From contig NZ_LYXZ01000014.1 in assembly GCF_001676615.1 (NCBI RefSeq), positions 186,001 through 250,000 of the forward strand: a stretch of DNA of 64,000 nucleotides. Reading direction: 5' to 3'. Below are positions 50,120-58,692 of the stretch, in pieces. The notes beneath the pieces were generated by a model that saw only the letters and a program-made list of their open reading frames with translations, was not told the DNA's origin and did no database searches. The stretch is from Labrys sp. WJW. Its GTDB lineage: Bacteria > Pseudomonadota > Alphaproteobacteria > Rhizobiales > Labraceae. The position numbers and the translations under genes are program-made. Position 1 is the stretch's first letter. Each line of letters begins with the position of its first letter.

Positions 50120-50659
50120 CTAGGGATCTTGTCGGTGGCCGCCGCCTTTTTTTTTGCGGGCGCCCTTTCGCTGCGGCTTGGCAGCTTCTGCGCGTTCCCG
50201 CCGTCGCTCTTCGCGAATATTATCGAGCCGACGCAATCCTGCATCGAATAGGTTCTCGGCATTGCACTGAATTGTTCTCTGACGTGCCATTTGGGCGGCA
50301 ACAATGCGCAAGCTTGCCTGGCGAATGTCCATTTTCGCGTCGATGATGGTCGCCTCGCCATTCGTCCAGAAGCGCTCTCTGTCTTTTGGCGACCAACTCT
50401 CCATCCACTCACGATCGGCCCTATTCCCGTCGACCGCGTTGGAGATGTCCCAGGAGGAGGGGAGGAGGCCATGGACCTTTTGATAGGCCTGGGCAGCCTC
50501 GATGCATCCGACCATGTCGCCGTAGATCTCGTATGATCGACCGCCGCCAGCGACCACCCGCAGGAAATTAATCGCGAATTCCCTGAGCGTCTTTTCGACT
50601 TCCTCTGAAGCTGCGTTCCTGGCTAGGTCTTTCTCCGAATTCTCGCTGACCAATTTCAT
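50120..50659 (-). CDS. Hypothetical protein with basic C-terminus
   Basis: The product is 179 residues; ATG at 50657-50659 chosen over an upstream start. It is helical (SEEVEKTLREFAINFLRVV, GCIEAAQAYQKVHGLLP) and ends in a strongly basic tail (RRRERAEAAKPQRKGARKKKGGG) that could bind nucleic acid. No family is recognised. Confidence 0.55.
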   Translation of the reverse strand: MKLVSENSEKDLARNAASEEVEKTLREFAINFLRVVAGGGRSYEIYGDMVGCIEAAQAYQKVHGLLPSSWDISNAVDGNRADREWMESWSPKDRERFWTNGEATIIDAKMDIRQASLRIVAAQMARQRTIQCNAENLFDAGLRRLDNIREERRRERAEAAKPQRKGARKKKGGGHRQDP

Positions 50660-50816
50660 GGAAACGACCCCGCCTGACGCTCCGAGGGCAATTGCATAGC
50701 ATGAATTTGGTTCGGGGGAATCCTCACCCCCTTGCGAGCCATGCCAAGAAGTTACCCCGGGCTGAGGAGGCGACAATTAGCTCGCCGGCATCACTGGTCT
50801 CTTAGGATCGGAAGAG

Positions 50817-51410
50817 CTATGCCAGTTCCCGGATCAGGCGCCCCATTTCTTCACCGAAACGGAGCCAAAGATCGACATGCACAGGAGGGAGGCGCAGATA
50901 AGTGGCGACTTCGTCAACTGTTCTGCTCCCCTCCTCAACGCTTCGAGCCAGTTTTGCTCGTGCTCCCTCGGGCACCAAAACCGCCATGGCTTTGAAGACT
51001 CCAAGTCGATCATTTAAGGCAGCGGCCGGAAAGTCAGGAAGGCTTCTAATTTCAGCAGATAGGACAGCTGGGACAAGTGCCATAAGTTGTTCACTGGATC
51101 GGACGCAAGCTCCAGCATCATCAAAAACATGAAGCGCTTCTTTAACAATAACCAAGCGCTTCCAATCCATAGAAAGATCGGCACCGTAAAGAATGTCAGT
51201 GTATATCTCAAACTCACCGCTATACATTCCACCAATAGGAACAGCAGTTCGACGAAACGCGCCGCGGTAGGCTGGCGAACTTCTTTTGACCTCGTGCAGC
51301 GAAATTATCTTGTGATCAGTATTGTCCTTAATCCAGGATAATACTGAATCTACGCTAATCGGAAGGTTTTCTTCGGTCGAAAATGAATCGACGAGAGCTC
51401 TGAGTGTCAT
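50817..51410 (-). CDS. Large partner of duplicated module, copy B (degenerate ImmA/IrrE-like)
   Basis: The product is 197 residues, almost the same length as copy A. It shares LPISVDSV, FRRTAVPIGGMYSGEFEIYTD and WKRLVIVKEALHVFDDA with it; the HExxH-like helix reads KEALH. Cys at VRSSE-adjacent positions differ between copies. It follows its small partner (51452-51682) with 41 bases between them. Confidence 0.65.
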   Translation of the reverse strand: MTLRALVDSFSTEENLPISVDSVLSWIKDNTDHKIISLHEVKRSSPAYRGAFRRTAVPIGGMYSGEFEIYTDILYGADLSMDWKRLVIVKEALHVFDDAGACVRSSEQLMALVPAVLSAEIRSLPDFPAAALNDRLGVFKAMAVLVPEGARAKLARSVEEGSRTVDEVATYLRLPPVHVDLWLRFGEEMGRLIRELA

Positions 51411-51451
51411 AGCCCTCGTCGATAACTAATTGGAGAACATTCCGCAAGATG

Positions 51452-51682
51452 TCACATTGCAGAAATAAATCTATCTACACTTACCTGGGTGAGATCCTCA
51501 GGAAAAGTGGTAGAGGACACCGATTGGCCAGAATCCACCTGAACAAAGCCAGCGTGTACCTCACGGCAAAATTCATCTACGGTGACCGGCTCTTCCCCAG
51601 GGAAAAACTTTAGATCAAGCACTCTCGATCCATTATTCTCCATAGGAAACAGCAGAGCAGCGAGACGATCAATCTCTTTCAT
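51452..51682 (-). CDS. Small partner of duplicated module, copy B
   Basis: The product is 76 residues; ATG at 51680-51682 has GAAAGGG upstream. It contains RVLDLKFFPGEEPVTVDEFCREVHAGF and ends QVSVDRFISAM, the same layout as the copy A protein. It precedes the larger partner in the same order as copy A. Confidence 0.65.
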   Translation of the reverse strand: MKEIDRLAALLFPMENNGSRVLDLKFFPGEEPVTVDEFCREVHAGFVQVDSGQSVSSTTFPEDLTQVSVDRFISAM

Positions 51683-51714
51683 GGCTATTTCCCTTTCATC
51701 AAGCAAAAAACGCC

Positions 51715-51733
51715 CACGGATTTAAAATCCGTG
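51715..51733. terminator. Bidirectional terminator-like palindrome upstream of copy B
   Basis: CACGGATTT (51715-51723) and AAATCCGTG (51725-51733) form a 9-bp stem around one base, with a T tract at 51739-51745 on one strand and six T (51705-51710) on the other. On the minus strand it lies directly before the ribosome-binding site of the small gene, so it may attenuate its transcription. 51734-52022 beyond it is AT-rich and shows no gene. Confidence 0.7.
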
Positions 51734-52022
51734 AACGATTTTTTTATAAAGCCTCAAGGCATAAAATGACTTATTGTCAAGGAAAATTCAAGCCCCAGTT
51801 GATTAATTAGATATGTCACGGAGAATAATTTTTTGACTCCGATAGGGGGATTGCGATTTGAAATCCAAAATGAAACAAAAATTTCACGGTCGCCGCCCCC
51901 GGAGTAATTAAGTTAATTTAAGGGGCCGTCTTCGCACCGAAATGTCGGTGCCCATTGAGACGGTGACCTCATATGCGCCCTTTTGGCTGGAGAGCAGTTT
52001 TTCGTTCCAGCTGAGTTATCGG

Positions 52023-52262
52023 CTAGTCGAGTAGGCTGTGATAGTGACCGACAGAGATCACAGCGTCTACGAATCTCTTCGCCGTAACTCGGTCCATAAT
52101 CACGCTGTTCCCGTCGACGGTCAGGTAGATGCTGTCCGTTCCGATTTTGCCGTTGGAAAGCTTGGCGCCGTTATAAAATGACGATCGTCCAAACTCGACT
52201 TGCATGGTTTCCTTGCCGTCTTGATCGGTAATGGTTTCTTCGAAGTAGCAGGTCGTTGCCAT
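52023..52262 (-). CDS. Small hypothetical protein
   Basis: The product is 79 residues; ATG at 52260-52262 has GGAGG with 8-base spacing. It is beta-rich (TCYFEETITDQDGKETMQVEFGR, DSIYLTVDGNSVIMDRVTAKRF). No family is recognised. Confidence 0.6.
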   Translation of the reverse strand: MATTCYFEETITDQDGKETMQVEFGRSSFYNGAKLSNGKIGTDSIYLTVDGNSVIMDRVTAKRFVDAVISVGHYHSLLD

Positions 52263-52609
52263 CGTTGGCGCCTCCAGGTTGAGTTCCGGCATTCCCGAAT
52301 CCTTAACGTGACGGGGGTGTGAAAGGCTAGTCGGGTTTGGATTGTTCCGAGGAAGTTCAAAGCGGCTTTAACCCACTGAAATCGCTGGACTGCTCAGATT
52401 TGAGCATACCCGTCGGCGTGCTGGGTTCGGGGCAGCCCCTTGTTTGAGAAGAGACCACGGATCCTTACCGGATCTTTACGATCCCAGTCTTTCGAGATCG
52501 GGATGTTTTTCCATTTTGAAAAAAAGACGAATTGCGGCCATGTTGAGGAAGGGCGTCCACGGGCCTTCGATCCAGGTAAGCCCTTCAAAGAGATGATTAG
52601 GAATGAAAG
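52263..52609. other. Gene-free stretch
   Basis: No convincing coding region or clear repeat is seen. It holds the upstream region of the minus-strand gene at 52023 and of the plus-strand gene at 52610. Confidence 0.3.
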
Positions 52610-53215
52610 ATGGGCCTCCTAGGTCGCCTATTTGGAAGAAAAATACAGAAAAATATCGAGCCGATCGTAGATAAGACCATACGTATAAAAGAATTATCTA
52701 ATATTATTGGACTTTATATAAGAAAATCGCTCAAATACAATGATATTGAAATCCATCTGAGTTATGGTGCACCGCGTATCCGCTGGAAGGACGCGGAGGG
52801 AAATGGAAGAATTTTATATTTCGATGATTTGTATGATAAATTTACGAACGATCCCTCTAGCATAATAAGCCATATAGAAGGTCAAGTCAGGTGTGCAGAA
52901 ACTATTTCATGGAATGACGACATAATTTCTCATGCTTTTGCGTATGTTGCGCAGAATTTACCTGAAAATGTGTGGCGCGCCTATATATATCAAGAATCAA
53001 AATGGCAGATTATAAATTACGAAGTTTCACGAAAAATAAGGACTTTACTTAAGCAAGCTCGCCCTGGGCTGGACCTTAGAGAGGAAGCGTTCTTTTACGG
53101 GGCGTTTCGTTCCTATTTTCATTGCACCACATTAGGGCAACGTCCGTTAGCTCCCTTCCAGCAATACCGTGGGAAGTTCGGAGTAGTTTTTGATCAGAGC
53201 GATATATGGAGGTAA
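52610..53215 (+). CDS. AT-rich accessory protein of unknown function
   Basis: The product is 201 residues; ATG 52610 is preceded by TAGGAATG. Codon use is far more AT-rich (many ATA, AAA, TTT codons) than neighbours, a sign of recent transfer. The sequence begins MGLLGRLFGRKIQKNI and contains DIEIHLSYGAPRIRWKDAEG. No family is recognised. It lies just before the repeated tRNA-end sequence at 53417. Confidence 0.6.
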   Translation: MGLLGRLFGRKIQKNIEPIVDKTIRIKELSNIIGLYIRKSLKYNDIEIHLSYGAPRIRWKDAEGNGRILYFDDLYDKFTNDPSSIISHIEGQVRCAETISWNDDIISHAFAYVAQNLPENVWRAYIYQESKWQIINYEVSRKIRTLLKQARPGLDLREEAFFYGAFRSYFHCTTLGQRPLAPFQQYRGKFGVVFDQSDIWR

Positions 53216-53656
53216 GCCACCAACTAAATCCATGCCATTGGATTCAGCATAACAAAGCTCCTCTGGCATTCAGACGGGGAGAGGAGAGCGCTCCCTTCAC
53301 ACGGGAGGGGGCGCTAGTTCAGATCCCTCCCTCGGATTTGAACGGTGCTACCATCCCCGCACGGCCACCGTTCCCACACCATAGGGGAGGCTCTGTCGGG
53401 GAGAACGAGCGAAGCGCTCTCCCGCTACCATTTCTCCCATAGAAAAGATGATCGAACGGCAGCGCGTTTTTCGTGTGCCGTGCTGGCAGGAAGCCGAAAC
53501 GCTTCCTGTGCCTACCATTGGTTGAACAGCTTGCGTAGCGTCGAACCTCGACGGCCCAACTGGCTGGTGTCTGGACGGAGTGGGGCTCGGCCAGGCACGA
53601 TCGCAGATCGATAAAATGTCATGGGCCGCGGTCTTGGCGGCACTGGAAGGTCGTTT
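53216..53656. other. Noncoding region with tRNA-end-like repeats, possible old attachment site
   Basis: The 15-mer CTCTCCCGCTACCAT at 53417-53431 equals 46190-46204, the end of the tRNA-Met fragment plus one base. GCTACCAT also occurs at 53347-53354, after a T-arm-like AGTTCAGATCCC (53310-53321). A hairpin AGGAAGC/GCTTCCT precedes another CTACCAT (53512-53518). No gene is seen. Confidence 0.45.
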
Positions 53657-54262
53657 CTATCGCTTTTCATTGACCATTGCTGAGGTGAAGGCACCACAGA
53701 AGATAAGCTGATCCTTCTCCAGCGAAGATCGAAGCGGTTCTTTGAACGGCGTCGTCACATAGGTTCCGATCACAACGTCCCCTACCTGGGTGAAGCAACG
53801 GCGATCCATCAGACGCATCTGGTCCGGCGGTCCATTCTGGCCCCCTTGCCGCATTTCCACCTTGGTGCAGGCCATCTCGACGTTGTCGGCCTTGAGCGCG
53901 TGCGTTTGAATCGGGCCTGTCCAGTAGTTGTCTCCCAGTGCCTTCGTGCCCTCCTTAAGCCCCGCCGCCGTGGCATCCAGGAGTACGGCCTGCGAGGCGC
54001 GAGTGATGCCGCGGGCATTCTCGCCACTTACGGGCAGGATAAAGACCGTGGCCCGGCCGGCCTTGCCTCCATAAAAGGCAATGACCTGCCCGTTCGTTGC
54101 TGTTTTATGAATCTTGACCTGATTCATGCCTGCAACGCTTTTGGGAAGTATTCGCTCGAAGTCGCAAAGGTCTTTGGCGTCCACGGAGGTTGCAAGAACT
54201 GCAAGAGCGGCTATGAGGGTAGGTTTGAGCGGATGAAGCGGCGCCGTTTTTGCCTGTCGCAT
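53657..54262 (-). CDS. Secreted protein of unknown function
   Basis: The product is 201 residues from the second of two starts (first at 54271). A signal peptide (LHPLKPTLIAALAVLATSVDA) precedes KDLCDFERILPKSVAGM. The mature domain has four Cys and mixed alpha/beta character (GQVIAFYGGKAGRATVFILPV, VGDVVIGTYVTTPFK). Periplasmic location is predicted. Confidence 0.7.
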   Translation of the reverse strand: MRQAKTAPLHPLKPTLIAALAVLATSVDAKDLCDFERILPKSVAGMNQVKIHKTATNGQVIAFYGGKAGRATVFILPVSGENARGITRASQAVLLDATAAGLKEGTKALGDNYWTGPIQTHALKADNVEMACTKVEMRQGGQNGPPDQMRLMDRRCFTQVGDVVIGTYVTTPFKEPLRSSLEKDQLIFCGAFTSAMVNEKR

Positions 54263-55007
54263 TCCTTGCATACCTCCTGTTTTTCAAACGGTCAGCTACG
54301 GCAGCATGGCCATTCGGCAGGCTATAGGTTTATCGTCGGCGGGGGCAATGGTGCATGCCTCGCCGGGGCGCATTTGCGGTGTTGCAGAACGGGTATTGGC
54401 GAAGCTTGATGACGTTTTGGGGCAATTGTCCTTTCAAGGACGATGGCAGTCCATCGCTACGGGAAAATTGATGACTTCATTGACGCGATCGGAAGATGGA
54501 ACCGCCACGCATTCGCACCTGGAAGTACTAGTGCTAAAGAGGCGATTGCTCCCGAACTGAGTCACAAGTAGCCTCGATGGGCTTCCCGCCTGACGAGGAT
54601 GGAGGCCGGAGGCCCGGATGACAGCCTCAGCAACCGTCCGCCCGGGCCTCCCTCTCTCATAAGATATCCATCGGCGGCATGCTCCGCCTACGGTTCAGCT
54701 TCGTATCGCCTGGGCCGGGATGGCACCTCCTCGCATGGCGTGCGCCCGATTGCGCTCCTGAATAGCTCAGCGATAGCCATCAAGGGTGCCGTCATCGCGT
54801 TTCCGTAACCATACCGATGTGGTCAAGTTCACGGGGACATATGAGCCTGGAGGCGTCGAACGCCCCCGACCGAAACCACGCGAAACAGTTCGGTGGCGAT
54901 TGGAGCGGCGGCTTGCGGTGCAAATTGCTCCGGCCGGAACAGTGGCGATGACGGGGCCAGTGCTATTACATGCCCGTTATCGACGCCTGTCTGGCAGGAG
55001 TATATCG
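54263..55007. other. Intergenic region with one hairpin, no convincing gene
   Basis: Small frames exist but without good starts or composition. A 10-bp stem GGAGGCCCGG/CCGGGCCTCC lies at 54608-54617 and 54642-54651. Confidence 0.4.
54608..54651. terminator. Possible terminator hairpin
   Basis: A perfect 10-bp GC-rich stem with a 24-base loop, followed by CTCTCTCAT but no T tract. It may be a weak terminator or a repeat unit. Confidence 0.4.
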
Positions 55008-55949
55008 ATGCAGGGTGCGATGAGGCGGGGCGGATTTCTTGCGGTCGGCCTGCGGGGAGGAGCGAGAGAGATCTGCAAGGGGCCAGTCCTTTACGGGGTT
55101 TCCCGGCCGAGCCCATGTGTCGGCCTTGCCGCGAAGCTTTGCCTGGGGATTGGGCTGGGCCTGTTCCTGGCTGCATCAGCCCAGGCTGGAAAGCCCGTGC
55201 GCTGGCAGCCTCTGGAGCTGTTCGGACGCAAGATCGCTCTCATCGATACGGACGACGACGGCCGCCAGCTCGAGGTCGAGGGCAAGCTCGTTGCCGAGAA
55301 CGGCGTGATCGCCCTCGAGAAGATCGGCGTCATCGGGCAGGCCGGTTATGCGATCGGTTACGCCGGCAGCGGCGGCAATGCCTGCGCGCCTGCACGGTTC
55401 ATCATTGCTTTCCTACCGGGCAAGCCGGCACGCTTCGACGGTCCCATCGGGGAATGCCAGAACGTGGAATATGTGAGTTCCGGCGTCGGCTTCGTCTTCG
55501 AGGAGACCACGTCCTATGGCAATGGTACCCGATGGGTATGGCTGCCGGAGACGGGCTTCTCCGCCCCGCAGAAGACGGCCACCGCACCCGATCCGATGAT
55601 CTGGCAGAACGCGCTCGACCTGAAGGCGCAGCATCCCAGCCAGATCTTCAGCTATGGCACGATCGCCAGCCGGCTGGTCGAGATGCTCGGGCCGGACGAG
55701 GCGACATTCAAGCGCCTCCTGAACGGCTTGGGCAGCGTCGATGTCGAGGGCGATGCGGTGGTCGGCTCGTCCTGCCTGAAGATCCACTGCCCGGACGAGA
55801 CGGCATTCTACATCGTCGACGTCTCGAAGAAGCAGGTCTTTCTGGCCTGGAAGGAAAGCGACAAGCCCATCGCCGTCCGGCCGGACGTGAAGGCCTGGCC
55901 GCCGGCATTCCGGCGCAGGCTTGCCGAATGGGCGCGCCCGTTCAAATAG
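55008..55949 (+). CDS. Exported protein of unknown function
   Basis: The product is 313 residues; ATG 55008 has AGGAG with 7-base spacing. A late signal peptide (LAAKLCLGIGLGLFLAASAQA) ends near residue 55. The mature part is mixed (VRWQPLELFGRKIALIDTDDDGRQLEVEGKLVAENGVIALEKIG, SCLKIHCPDETAFYIVDVSKKQVFLAWKES). No family is recognised. The gene is GC-rich like the chromosome. Confidence 0.7.
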   Translation: MQGAMRRGGFLAVGLRGGAREICKGPVLYGVSRPSPCVGLAAKLCLGIGLGLFLAASAQAGKPVRWQPLELFGRKIALIDTDDDGRQLEVEGKLVAENGVIALEKIGVIGQAGYAIGYAGSGGNACAPARFIIAFLPGKPARFDGPIGECQNVEYVSSGVGFVFEETTSYGNGTRWVWLPETGFSAPQKTATAPDPMIWQNALDLKAQHPSQIFSYGTIASRLVEMLGPDEATFKRLLNGLGSVDVEGDAVVGSSCLKIHCPDETAFYIVDVSKKQVFLAWKESDKPIAVRPDVKAWPPAFRRRLAEWARPFK

Positions 55950-56073
55950 GGACCTCCCGGCGAAGCGAGCTTCGTTCGCAACAGCTTGTTGGGGCGTGTT
56001 TTCCCAGCATGAAAAGGCTGCCGGCTTTCGGCAAAAAATGCGACATTGCAATCAGGAACGTCGGGAGCACGCG

Positions 56074-56418
56074 ATGAAGAGCGGCAACTGGCTTGCGGCG
56101 GGCAGATTGCTCATGGGGGTCGCGTTCTGGCCCTGCAGCAGCCCGGCGCAAGCGCAGAGCTATGATGCCTGGCTCGCCTGGCCTGACGACTATCGGCGGG
56201 GGTTCGCCCTGGCCATCGTGATGGAGCAGCTCTCGACCTGTCTCGGTGACGGTTGCAGTATCACCCGCCATCGCCGGCAGTGTCTTGCCGGCATGACCGA
56301 CAGGGCGGCAGTGGAACTGCTCGGTCGCTATGTGGACCGCCATCCCCAGGCCAGATCGCGCTCGGTCAATGCGACGATGGGCCAGGCGCTCTACGAGTTG
56401 TGCGGCCCGGCCCCGTGA
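56074..56418 (+). CDS. Small secreted protein
   Basis: The product is 114 residues; ATG 56074 follows GGGAGC. A signal peptide (LLMGVAFWPCSSPAQAQ) precedes a helical mature part with CLGDGC and CLAG Cys residues. It shares an orientation with the exported protein upstream. Function unknown. Confidence 0.6.
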   Translation: MKSGNWLAAGRLLMGVAFWPCSSPAQAQSYDAWLAWPDDYRRGFALAIVMEQLSTCLGDGCSITRHRRQCLAGMTDRAAVELLGRYVDRHPQARSRSVNATMGQALYELCGPAP

Positions 56419-56628
56419 TGGACGCCGATTGGGCAGTCTGGAAACCACGATCCCAGCGTGAGGCGCGGGCGGTTCATTCTACCCGCACGAGCGTGCAGGA
56501 TGAAGGGCGGTCCCCCCACGCGCGTGGCAGGCCCGGGCTCTCCCTTCGTGTCATTTCATGCAGGACCGACACAAAAGCGCGATAGGATGGTGCCTGCGCA
56601 TGCGCGCTCAACACGGGTGAGGAAGATG

Positions 56629-57321
56629 ATGGCTAAGGATACGACGATTGTGCTGGTCCATGGCTTCTGGGGCGGCGCGGCTCACTGGGCCAAGGTGATC
56701 ACGGAACTCACGCGCCTGGGATATGACAAGGTCCGTGCCGTGGAATTGCCGCTCACCGGCCTGGCGGACGATGCCGAGCGCACCCGCAAGATGGTCAAGC
56801 AACAGGAAGGCAGGGTGGTGCTGGTTGGCCATTCCTATGGAGGCGCGGTGATCACCGAGGCCGGTGGCCTGCCGAACATCGCCGGCCTGGTCTATATCGC
56901 CGCCTTCGCGCCGGATGCCGGCGAAAGTCCCGGGGCGATCAGCCAGCAGATCCCGCCCGAAGCCTTCCCCAATATCGCGCCGGACAGCGATGGCTACCTC
57001 TGGATCAAATATGACAAGTTCGGCGAAAGTTTCTGCCAGGATCTGAGCGCCGAGGAGGCCCGGATCATGGCTGTCACCCAGAAAGCGCCGCTGGCTTCCA
57101 CCTTCGGCGACAACGTCACCGCACCGGCCTGGAAGGTGAAGCCGGTCTGGTACCAGATTTCCAGTCACGACCGCATGATCGCTCCCGACAACCAGAAGCG
57201 CATGTCCGGGCGCATGAATCCGCGCAAGGTCATCACGCTCGAGGCCAGCCATGCTTCGCTCGCTTCCAGGCCGGTTGAGGTCAGCCAGTTGATCGACGAA
57301 GCGGCGAGCGCGATCGGTTAG
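56629..57321 (+). CDS. Alpha/beta hydrolase
   Basis: The product is 230 residues; ATG 56629 (or 56626) follows GAGGA. Signatures: IVLVHGFWGGAAHW (oxyanion region), the nucleophile elbow VGHSYGG, and a C-terminal catalytic His in EASHASL. The family (AB hydrolase, salicylate-esterase-like) hydrolyses ester or amide bonds; substrate unknown. Confidence 0.88.
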   Translation: MAKDTTIVLVHGFWGGAAHWAKVITELTRLGYDKVRAVELPLTGLADDAERTRKMVKQQEGRVVLVGHSYGGAVITEAGGLPNIAGLVYIAAFAPDAGESPGAISQQIPPEAFPNIAPDSDGYLWIKYDKFGESFCQDLSAEEARIMAVTQKAPLASTFGDNVTAPAWKVKPVWYQISSHDRMIAPDNQKRMSGRMNPRKVITLEASHASLASRPVEVSQLIDEAASAIG

Positions 57322-57402
57322 GGCCTTTTCAAGGCCACGCCATCGTGCCCGATCCGATCTCGGGTCGGGCATAGTGGCCGGCTGAAGCGGATGATGGCGC
57401 GA

Positions 57403-57843
57403 TTATTCCCGCAGCATCCTCGCGATATCCTCGATCGGATGCGAGGTCAGCTGCTTGGGGATTTCGCGGCTGATACGTTCCAGGACTTCCTGATGGAAGG
57501 CCTGCCGCAGATCGCCAAGCACCTTCGGCGGAGCGACCACGACCAGCCTGTCGAACTGGCCGGCATGGGCGCGCCGATAGAGCATCTCGGCAAGCCCGGC
57601 CGCAAAGCGTTCTTCGCCCAGCCGATGCCAGTCGGTCTCCTTGATGGCGCTGGTGCGGCCATTGGTGCCCGTGCCGGTACGCCCGGGCTGGTCGGTGCCC
57701 TGCTCCCGCGTGGCGGGGTTGTCTTCCTGCAGGACCTGGTCCACGGCGAGACCGGCGTTGTTGCCACGTCCGATCTGGCGCAGAAAAAGCGCCTTCCTGC
57801 CGTCACCGACCAGCACGAGGGTGTTCTTGTCGTCTAGGATCAT
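57403..57843 (-). CDS. Host attachment/baeRF12-type protein
   Basis: The product is 146 residues from ATG at 57841-57843; starts at 57852 and 57864 are alternatives. The pattern (MILDDKNTLVLVGDGRKALFLRQIG at the start, EERFAAGLAEMLYRRAHAGQFDRLVVVAPPKVLGDLRQAF later, ending KQLTSHPIEDIARML) fits the host-attachment/baeRF family known in Agrobacterium relatives. The molecular role is not established. Confidence 0.75.
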   Translation of the reverse strand: MILDDKNTLVLVGDGRKALFLRQIGRGNNAGLAVDQVLQEDNPATREQGTDQPGRTGTGTNGRTSAIKETDWHRLGEERFAAGLAEMLYRRAHAGQFDRLVVVAPPKVLGDLRQAFHQEVLERISREIPKQLTSHPIEDIARMLRE

Positions 57844-57998
57844 GATTGCCATACCTCTTTGCAAGCAAATGCATCCAGGCGCTCAAATGTTCCTATATCA
57901 GGCTCAGGATGCCAAGTTTCCTGCTGCGCGACAGGCTGAATGTCGATCGAACGAAGCGCCCTCCATGCGATATCGCCTCGATTCCTGCGAGCTGGAGA

Positions 57999-58187
57999 TC
58001 AAGCACAGAAGATAGTCGATATCGCAGCGTAAGGGAGCCTGTCGGTTTTTTCGAACCAATATGGGATGAATTCCTCCAGAATTTCTTCCTCCGATAACGC
58101 CTTGATTCCTCGCATTTTACGATCATCGGTTTCTATTTTGAACCAAAATGTACCGTCATTTCTTGAGCTGAAGCACCAGGAATTCAT
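57999..58187 (-). CDS. Possible small protein
   Basis: The frame gives 62 residues (MNSWCFSSRNDGTFWFKIET..LSEEEILEEFIPYWFE). Composition is protein-like but more AT-rich; no clear ribosome-binding site. It may be a small accessory gene. Confidence 0.35.
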   Translation of the reverse strand: MNSWCFSSRNDGTFWFKIETDDRKMRGIKALSEEEILEEFIPYWFEKTDRLPYAAISTIFCA

Positions 58188-58278
58188 AAGACTGCTGTGC
58201 AATTTCGCACAGAGCGGAGCACCGGTCCGCTGTCATTGAGAGGCATCGGAAGCCTGTCGTGACAGAGGGAGTGCTGCC

Positions 58279-58500
58279 ATGCCTCGCGACGAAACGCTGT
58301 TGGACTTCACCGAGGAAAACCACCGCCTCCGCCGCGTCTCGCGTGGCGATGCCGGCCGGCAATTCCATTTCTCCGTCTGCATCGTCGCCTTTCTGGCGAT
58401 CGCGATCCTGGTGACCCTGATTGTCGAATCCGCCACCTTGAGGAAAAGGCCGATGTCGGGGCCAGGCCGCTCGGTATCGCTTGGCCAATCGCTACGCTAG
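58279..58500 (+). CDS. Possible small membrane protein
   Basis: The frame gives 73 residues: an acidic N-terminus (MPRDETLLDFTEENHRLRRV) and one membrane helix (FSVCIVAFLAIAILVTLIVES). AGGGAG at 58265-58270 is a usable ribosome-binding site with 8-base spacing. Function unknown. Confidence 0.5.
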   Translation: MPRDETLLDFTEENHRLRRVSRGDAGRQFHFSVCIVAFLAIAILVTLIVESATLRKRPMSGPGRSVSLGQSLR

Positions 58501-58692
58501 AGCGTTTTCCATAGATATCGACGGGCTTTTCGATCATGCAAACGCATCCTGACAGGGCGTTCGAGCAAAATGCGATCCGGTTGATCGCGATATCTCACTC
58601 GTTTGGGGATTGGCGTGTGCCTGGCCGGAAAATCCGCCCCCTTTTCTTGCGGATGCCTGGTGCCTTCCGGTGTTGCTGCCCTCCGGTCCGGA

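Noticed and set aside
54893..56077. 394-codon plus-strand frame
   Set aside because: A shifted frame of the exported protein gene at 55008; no signal peptide or domain pattern.
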